A stretch of DNA of 64,000 nt from Phalacrocorax aristotelis (lineage: Eukaryota > Chordata > Aves > Suliformes > Phalacrocoracidae). The first letter of the stretch is position 1. Each line of letters starts with the position of its first letter. The notes beneath the pieces are model-generated. The model worked only from the letters and a program-made list of their open reading frames with translations, did not search any database and had not been told where the DNA came from. Position numbers and translations under genes: made by a program. The stretch lies in assembly GCF_949628215.1 (NCBI RefSeq), contig NC_134310.1:13343401-13407400 (forward strand), read 5' to 3'. Positions 23,201 through 32,200 of the stretch are shown piece by piece.

Positions 23201-26200
23201 AGAATGCTGTGGGAGACAGTGTCAAAGGCCTTACTAATGTCCAAGTAGACAACGTCCACAGCCTTCCCCTCATCCACTAAGCAGGTCACCTTATCATGGA
23301 AGGAGACCAGGTTAGTGAGGCAGGACCTCCTTTTCATAAACCCATGCTGGCTGAGCCCGATCCCCTGGTTGTCCCGCACGTGCCGCATAATGGCATTCAA
23401 GATGATCTGTTCCATGACCTTTCCCGGCACTGAGGTCAGGCTGACAGGCCTGTAGTTCCCCGGATCCTCCTCCCGACCCTTCTTGTAGAGGGGCGTCACA
23501 TTCGCTAGTTTCCAGTCATCTGGGACCTCCCGGTCTGACCAGGACTGCTGATAAATGATGGAGAGTGGCTTGGCGAGCTCCTCTGCCAGCTCCCTCAGTA
23601 TCCTCGGGTGGATCCCATCCTGCCCCATGGACTTGTGAACATCCAGGTGAAGGAGCAGGTCGGTGACTGCCACCTCTTCAACAACTGGGACTTCATTCTG
23701 CATACTATCTCCATCTCCCAGCACAGGGGCCTGACAACCCCGAGGATGACCAGTCTGACTATTAAAGACTGAGGCAAAGAAAGCATTAAGTACCTCAGCC
23801 TTCTCCTCATCTTTCCTGGCAAGGTTACCTTCCGCATCCCACAAAGGAGGGAGATTCTCCCTGGCCCTCCTTTTGTCACTGATGTATTTATAAAAACATT
23901 TTTTGTTATCTTTAATGGTGGCGGCCAGTTTAAGTTCCAGCTGGGCCTTCGCCTTCCTAATCTTTTCCCTGCATAACCTCACAACATCCTTGTAGTCCTC
24001 CTGAGTCACCTGCCCCCTCTTCCAAAGGCAGTAAGCTCTCCTTTTTTTCCTGAGTTCCAGCCAAAGCTCACTATTCAGCCAAGCCAGTCTCCTCCCCCGC
24101 CTGCTCAACTTACGGCACATGGGGACGACCTGCCTCTGCGCCTTTGAGACTTCCTTCTTTAATAACATCCAGCCTTCCTGGACTCCTTTGCCCTTCAGGA
24201 CTGCCTCCCAAGGGACTCTGTTAACCAGACAGACTCCTTAACAATCCAAAGTCTGCCCTTCTGAAGTTCAGGGTAGCAGTTTTGCTGACCCTCTTCCTTA
24301 CTTCTCCAAGAATCCAGAACTCTATCATGTCATGGTCACTGAGCCCAAGACAGCCTCCGACCACTACATCACCCACCAGGCCTTCTTTGTTCGTAAACAG
24401 CAGGTCCAGCAGGGCACCTCCCCTGGTTGGTTCGCTTACCAGCTGCATCAGGAAGTTATCTCCCACACACTCCAGGATCCTCCAAGACTGCTTTCTCTCT
24501 GCTGTGTTGTATTTCCAGCAGATATCTGGTAAGTTCAAGTCTCCCACGAGAATAAGGGCTAGAGATTGTCAGACTTCAGCCAACTGCTTGTAGAGTACTT
24601 CATCTGTCTCCTCATCCTAGTTGGGTGGTCTATAACAGACTCCCACCAGGATGTCTGCCTTATTGGCCTTTCCCCTGATCCTTACCCATAAGCACTCAAC
24701 CTTATCATTACTGTCGTTGACATGAAAACAACCAGCAGGTAGATCAGGCTGCTATGATTGAAGTGGCTCAGGTGGAGCTGGTGTGGCAGCATAAGGGTGA
24801 ATTTTTTCAACCTTGGTTTGCCCATGACACCTCAGGCCATCAAGGGAGAGATGCAACATACAGGTGGGCTCGTGACTGAGGGGTGGACTTGACCATGGAC
24901 GCTATTGCACAGGCTATCCAAAAATGTGAAACATGCGCTGCAATCAAGCAAGCGAAGCAGGTAAAGCCTCTGTGGTATGGGGGATGATGGCTGGAATATA
25001 AATATGGGGAGGTCTGGCAGATTGACTATATGACACTCCCGCAAACCCGCCAAGGCAAGCGCCATGTGCTTACAATGGTAGAAACAATGACTGGCTGGCT
25101 GGAAACATATTCCATGCCCCATGCCACTGCCCGGAACACTATCCTGGGTCTCAAAAAACAAGTCCTGTGGTGACATGGCACCCCAGAGAGAATTGAGTCA
25201 GACAATGGGACTCATTTCCGAAATAGCCTCATAGACACCTGGGCCAAAGACCATGGCATTGAGTGGGTGTATCACATCCCCTATCAGGCACCAGCCTCCG
25301 GAAAAACTGAATGGTACAATGGACTGTTAAAACCTATGCTAAGAGAAATGTGGGGTGGAACATTTAAACACTGGGATACACATTTAGTGAAAGCCACGTG
25401 GTTAGTCAACACGAGGGGATCTGCCAATCGAGCTGGCCCTACCCAGTTAGAAATCTTATGTACTGTGGAAGGGGATAGAGTCCCTGTAGTGCACGTAAAA
25501 ATTATGCTCGGCAAAACAGTCTGGGTTCTTCCTGCCCCAGGCAAAGGCAAACCCATTTGTGGGATTGCTTTTGCTCGAGGACCTGGGTGCCCTTGGTGGG
25601 TGATGCGGGAAGATGAAGTCCGATGTGTGCCTCAAGGGGATTTGATTTGGGGTCAAAACAGCTAGTGAACTGAATGGCACAATGCAAACTGCTATATAAT
25701 ATTTTATGTCATCTCTTCTTTGGTTGCTATATGCCATATCAATGATATCATAGTAAAAACCTCCCAATCCATGGAAAATGAACTTTGATGAAATAAACGA
25801 AGTGCAGCAGTGATGGAATGATGACTGACTCAGTATGCAGCAACCCAACGCCACATGCACCGTCTCTCCCACTCTGAAAGACTGATACGACAGATGGAGC
25901 CCAGAGTCATGGACTGGGTGAACTCAATGGACATTTTTATGGACATTTTACAGGGAAGGTCCATAAACTAAGGGAATGTTGTCTGTGTATTACGTCAAAG
26001 GATGGGAAGGGGAGGGGTGGTGGTTGGTAAGGTTGTATTGGATGGTATGGGACCTGGGCATGGTGTAAATGGTATGGAATAAGGGGTGGAGAATGTACTG
26101 GTTTTGGCTGCGAAGGGGTTAATTCTCTTCACTGTAACGTCTGTAGTAGTCAGGGACCTTTCCAGCTTCCCATGCTCTGCCATGTGTGCATGAGGCCGGA

Positions 26201-29200
26201 ATGGGTGGGGCCACAGCCAAGACAGCTGACCCCAACTGGCCAATGGGATATTCAGTCCATACCATGTGACACCATGACTAGTATATTAATGGGGACAGTT
26301 GGTGTGCGGGGGTGTCAGTTGCGCCTCAGGGACTGGCAGTATTGCGTTGGCGCACAATGAGAAGCTGCGTCATTTCTTCACTTCTGTTTGTTTTGGTTGT
26401 TCATTCCCCCCCCCGGTTTTTGCGCCTGTCTCATTGTTTTCCTTTTCACTGCATTATTGTTGCTGTTGTTGTTATTGTTTTATTTGAATTATTATACTGT
26501 TCTTATCTCAACCCTTGAGCTTTACCTTTCTGATTCTCTCCCCCATCCTGCCAGCGGGGGAGTGAGTGAGTGGCTGTGTGGGACTGAGTTGCTGGCTAAA
26601 CCACAACAATCGTGCATAGCTCGCTGTGTTGCTTTTCCAGCAAATATCAGGGCGATTGAAGTCCCCCATGAGGACCAGGGCCTGCGTTTGTGAGGCTACT
26701 TCCAGCTGTCTGTAGAAGGCTTCAGCAACTTCCTCATCTTGATCAGATGGCCTGTAGCAAACACCCACAACAGTGTCACCCATTTTTGTCTGTCCCTTAA
26801 TTTTTACCCATAAGCTCTTGACTCATTCTTCCTCCACTCCAAGGCAGAGCTCGATGCATTCCAGTTGCTCCCTCCCATAAAGAGCAACTCCCGCACCTTG
26901 CCTTGCTGGTCTGTCTTTCCTGAAAAGCCTGTAGCCATCCGTGACCACATTCCAGTCATGCGAGTTATCCCACCATGTCTCTGTGACTGCAGTGAGATCA
27001 TGGCCCTGTGACTGCACACAGACCTCTAGTTCCTCCTGTTTATTCCCCATGCTGCGTGCATTGGTGTAGAGGCATTTCATAAAGGTGCTCGAGCTTGAGT
27101 CCCTTGATGTCTCACAGGGCTCCATAATGATAAAAAGGTCCATCAGTCATTGCCCATCTGGGGCAGTTGGGCTTCCCCTATAACCCTTACCATGAACCCA
27201 CTAGCTTCAGAGTTGATCTAGGTTGCCCATGGGTCTGGCTCTCTTTGGCCTGTGCACCCCTCATCTCCCATTTCTGGAATAACACAGGCAGAGCAAGCTC
27301 ACTTCTGTTTGTACCAGCCAGTATTTGCAGTCCTGTGACACTCAGCATCTTTGTGGTGCCTCCTCTCAAAGCTGAATGTTCTGCTTCAGTCTCAGGGACT
27401 CTGGGGCACCAATGTGACACTGTACATGACAACTGCCTTGAGTGCCATCCCCAAGGAGAAACCTGACTGGGACAGATTCCAAGCCCATTCAATCTTATCT
27501 CAGAGTCCAGGGTAATTTGCCCCTAATTACAATTGTTGCTGATGCAGAGATTGCTGTGCAGCATAACCAGAGCTATTTGGATTTCCACAGCTTTTGAAAG
27601 CTTCACCGTGAACTTCCTATTCTTGCAATGTTGGTTTGGGGAATAATCACAACATTCCCCCATTACTTTACTTACTAGACAACACCATGATTTTGACCTA
27701 GGGTTTCATTATGTGTCACTGTGCCAAGGGCTGAGCATTCGCCTGGCAAAAGGCAGCACCCATCCCTGATGCTCCCACACTCAATGGATCTGGAGGGATT
27801 ATTCCTGACCCAGAAGTTCAGTCTCAGTTCAGGACCTTTGTGGACCTGTACCAACTGGCTAGTGTAATTCCAGCTCAGCTGGTAAAATCTGTGCCCTGAA
27901 CACAACTTCCTGGGACCACCGACATGATGTGCAAGGACTGGGGCTGACCCCTTTGGATAGACCCCTTGGCAGCTCAAGGATTATATGCAGCAGAATATAT
28001 CCCTGTTCTGCTGATGCTGGGCTCTGTCCATCCATTTTGCCCTCACCCTGTTTATTTATAGTAATCCCTAGGAATTATAGCTCAGCATGTCACTGAGTTA
28101 AGTGTTCCTTAACCCCTTGGTACTGGAAGTTCCTATGCCACTTGCTGCTTCCTACTTCAAAAATGGCAACAAGAAAATCTACAGAAGCAGAAAAAGCCCT
28201 TCCTCCAGCAGGACAATCTTGTTATGCCTGTAGGGAGAACTGGGCATCCCTTCTAACTGGGATATTGTCGTGGTTTAGCCCCAGCTAAAACCATGACAGA
28301 TATCCTCTTCTCAAGCTGGGATATTCTCTTCCCAAGCCGTTGCTTCATCCCAGACTGGGGCAGACCTTGCAGGGAGCAACCCAGAATTGGCGTATGAGGC
28401 AGCAGGGGTGAAGGGGAAGAGCCTGCCTGTTCAAGGAGCTGCTGAGCATCATCATAGCCTGAATATTGCCTGCTGGGTGTCTGTAGCAGGCAAGCGGGAC
28501 TGGACTGTTCGCATGCATCTGTACCTTGTAGACCAGTTACCAACCCTCTCCCTGTTGCCTGTTCTCCCTTAGGCCAAACTTGGGAATAGCTCTGTGAGCC
28601 CCAACGTGGGGCATCTCATCCTGAAATACTTGTGCCCTGCTGTCCAGGACATCCTGAGTGACGGGCTCAAGGCTTATGTCCTGGACATGATCATTGGCCA
28701 GAGGAGGAACATCCCCTGGAGCATGGTGGAGGCATCCACCCAGCTAGGTATGGAGGGTATACAGTGATGCCCATCGCTCTGCGGTACTCCTGTGTTGTAG
28801 CTGGGAGGTGCTGGGGAAGGTTGAGTATAAGGATGGGGATGCAGAATAATACATGGCTCCCTGCACAGAGCAAGGTGCACCTTGACCTTCTCTTGCAAGG
28901 TGGGAGAGCCACTACTCTAGTCTGTCCAAATATTTATTGTCATTTTCCCAGAAATTTCTACATTCTCCTATAACAGCCCCCAGCAATGAAAAAAAAAAAA
29001 AGAAGAAAAAAAAATCCTAAAAGAATGTCCTTTTCCCTACTCTAAGTTTCCAGGGTGTTTGTAGACCTTCATCTTTAGCCCTGCACAGCTACTGTGTAAG
29101 GCAGAACTGTGCTCTAGCCTGATCTGTAAGAAAATTTGCACACACAGCTAACTTGGCTCAAGCATGCCCACATCACCTGCACCCTCTGCTAGCACCAGTC

Positions 29201-32200
29201 TGCATCTTGGACTGCGGCAGTGGCTACCATCCAGAGAACTCCTTTCTGAGGTTATGGATGGCAGGGTCACACTGATTTTTGCATCATGAAGAGCTTACAT
29301 CCTGAGCTGGGAAGCCTCCTATCCTGTTTGTGACAAATCTCCAGCTCTGGGGTTATCTCTGTGATTGCGGACACCCCAAATTATAACCACTCACCATAAT
29401 ATTCTGTTTACCTGCTGATTCTGAGCTGAGGGCTGTGATTGTCCCTGAAGTGTGGGAGACAGGTCCCTGGGGTACTTTCCATCCACTGAAACTCCCAAAG
29501 TTTTGGAGTGGCAGTCTGGGACAGACCACAACTTCAACCCTTGTGAAGTCTAACTGTTGAGATGCAGTGAGCTCATCTTCATGACTGGTGGAGGGGCAAT
29601 GTACATATGGGCATGGGCACCCAGCCAACTTCTGTCTTGCCTTGATGCTCCTTCCTGTGATGCTGTTTTGGCTTTGCTGACCACAACTAATCTCAACATT
29701 TCACTTCTCTCCATAGGCCCCTCTACCAAGTTGCTGCACAGCCTCTACAGCAACATCAGCCAGTACACAGAGCTCACCAACCACACCATGAGGTTCAACG
29801 CATTTGTCTTTGGCCTCCTCAAGTAAGCAGCCTCCCTGGGCTGACTGCATGTCACTGCCCAGGTGCTGGTCCTTGACTGCAAGCAGGCACAGTTGCCAAT
29901 GAAAAGACTTAAGAAACCTGGGAAGCCACTTCCCAGCTGTAGATGAGGGAAGGAAGAAGCTGTGAGCCCCAGGGAACTCCAGAAGGGAGTTCCAGGGAGC
30001 TCCCTACCCCTATCAGACCAGAACTGAGAAGGGCTGTCTGTAGCCCACTGAAGAACATTGTCAGCTTGTTTTAGCCCCAAAACATTAGGTGGGAAGAGTC
30101 TGTCTGTCAGGGTTCATATAGGGATAGACATAACACACAAATTGCTCCTTAAAATCCCTTCTTAAATCACTGCTTCCTGGAGCTGCAGTGAATCCCAGTG
30201 CATGAGGCTTTGAAGGATAAATTGCCCTGGTTCAGGACTCAAGGCTGACCATATTGGATAAGGAGTGTGCACTGTACACTCTGTGTTAAACAGAAGGTGG
30301 CTGCAGTAAAGAGATGAGTGCTGTTAGGATGGTATTTCCCTGCTCCTCTCCAGTGGTCAGCAAGAGCTCTGACAGTGGCAACAGAGCCCCCAAGATCTCA
30401 AAATGTTGGGAGAACCCTATAAGCAGGAGCAAGCTCTGCCCTGCTCTCCCTGCCCAGGATGGCCCAGCTCTCCTCTGCTGGCACAAGATGCCAGGATATT
30501 TTGGGCCAAGCCTGCAGCAATGGTCTCATGTTTGTAGATGATTTACCTCTTTCGCATGAGCCCTTCTCAGCAAAGCTAAGTTCTGTCAAGGATATAGGAG
30601 CTAAATGGTGAGGAAACTTGCTGGAAACATGGTTGTTAAGGGTTACAGTTGCACAATGCCTCATGTAAAGCAAACTGGCTCTGTGACAGGCTGGGTGGCT
30701 GTGGTTAGTGCATGCTGATGGGAGTGAGCCACTGTCCTTTCATTAGGCCTTGAGGTTCACAGGGCTATGTGTGTAAATGCCCTTTTCCAGCCACACTTCC
30801 TGTAGAACAGCTAGGATGAAGGGGGCGAATTGATTTTTCACTTTTTCTTTCTTTCCCTGCTTGTTTTCCCTTCCTGCAGTATCCAGTCCTTGGAGTTCTG
30901 GTTCAACCACCTCTACAACCATGAAGGTAAGAGCCTGAGGTCTGTGGGCTGCAGTGGGGGCCAAATTCTGCACAATGTAGAGCACAGATCTAAGCTCTGG
31001 GGCACACGTGTCTCTTGTTGGTCTCTCAGCCTAGGCTGCTCTCTTCTGCTCTGAGCTGAAGGACTATACGCAGTCCCAGTGTACGTGTTGCTGGAGGGCT
31101 GCTCAACTAAAGGGAGTGAGGTGGACATCAAAGCTCCATGCAGCTCCCTCCACCTGAGCTGTGGAGAGCCTGGACAGCCATGTCCTTCCCAGCTGCAGCT
31201 AGTACCCAAGGTTATCACCTCCAATGCAAATCCCTCGATCTACCTGCAGGAGACCAGATCTAACCCTCCCCAAATTTCTGCATTCCCTTGCCCAGTGCCT
31301 GAGAGCTTCATATGGCTGGAGGTGTGAACACTTAGCTGAAACCCTTCAGCCATGGGAAATGGAAAGGAAAGCCTCCTGACAAATGAAAAGCAGATTTTAC
31401 TGGATGTATCTGTTTTTTCAACCAGAAATGTTTCTGGAGTGTACAGATAACCCAGCATCAACGACCAAGCTGCCAAATGTCCACAAATCCTGTTCCTAAC
31501 TCTCTCCCTGGGAGTGAGACCTGACAACAAAGCTGGGCGGGGGGGGGGGGCCCACTGCGGATGTGGTCAAATGAAGTGAAGGATGAATGCTGCAGGTAGA
31601 AATGCTAGTTCATTTTGTTAGGATCCACAGTTCAGCCCAGCCAGATTCCTGGAAAGACTGTATTCAGCTGTCCCCAACACTTCTCTCTCTGCAGGGGATT
31701 GGTGCTGGTCAGATCTGCAGCTCCTTGTTCATCCCCATGAGGTGGGGAAGAGAATCTTAATGTGTGCCAACCCTCTTTGATGCTCTTTATTTGCACCCTA
31801 CTCCCATTGCATTTGTGGCAGAGGTCATCCTGGTGGATAGTTTGACAGGCAGGTCCTGGCTGCAGGCACGACTGGAAGCAAGACCTGGGCCAGTTTGCCT
31901 AGAGCTCACAGAGCATCTGGTGCTCCCTGACCCAGTGCTGAGCCTCACACTGCAGCCACAGCTGTGACCAAAAACTAGTGTCCAACTCCTTTCCCCATAG
32001 CTTCAGCAGCTTATTGGTGGCTTGACAAAGGTGGCAAGGGCCTCTCATCTAATTAAATGTCTCTCACCCTACAGATATCATCCTGGCACACTACCAGCCA
32101 GTAGGCTTCTTGTGCCTGTCTCATAGCGTGTGCCAGCCTCTTTTTGAGGAGCTCCTGCTCCTGCTCCAGCCTCTCTCCCTGCTACCCTTCAACCTAGACC

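Larger units (their letters stand above)
17609..26608 (+). mobile_element. Provirus A: env-less endogenous retrovirus (ERV family 1), plus strand
   Basis: A 9-kb provirus with type-1 LTRs at 17609-18120 and 26094-26608, a Lys1,2 primer site, gag, pro-pol and a polypurine tract, and no env. It is inserted in a CR1 with imperfect 5-bp target duplications, ATCAT (17604-17608) and ATCGT (26609-26613), which differ by one CpG-type change. It lies in the sense direction in a RUSC2 intron. Its pol is interrupted by a second CR1 (22093-24727). The two LTRs differ visibly at many positions and all frames are broken, so it is old. The RT signature and absence of env resemble ERV-L-like elements, but the primer site is of tRNA-Lys type, so class is left open. 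Confidence 0.9.

Noticed and set aside
25666-26093. Search for env or dUTPase after integrase in provirus A
   Set aside because: No frame of meaningful length or motif on the plus strand here, nor in the matching region of copy D (49614-50055).
27187-27492. 101-codon minus-strand frame as CR1 ORF1
   Set aside because: It lies where the CR1 5' region would be, but I recognise no ORF1 motif, so the CR1 boundary was kept at about 27150.
28986-29014. A-rich tract as a retroposed poly(A) tail
   Set aside because: No SINE or processed gene body precedes it and no target duplication was found.
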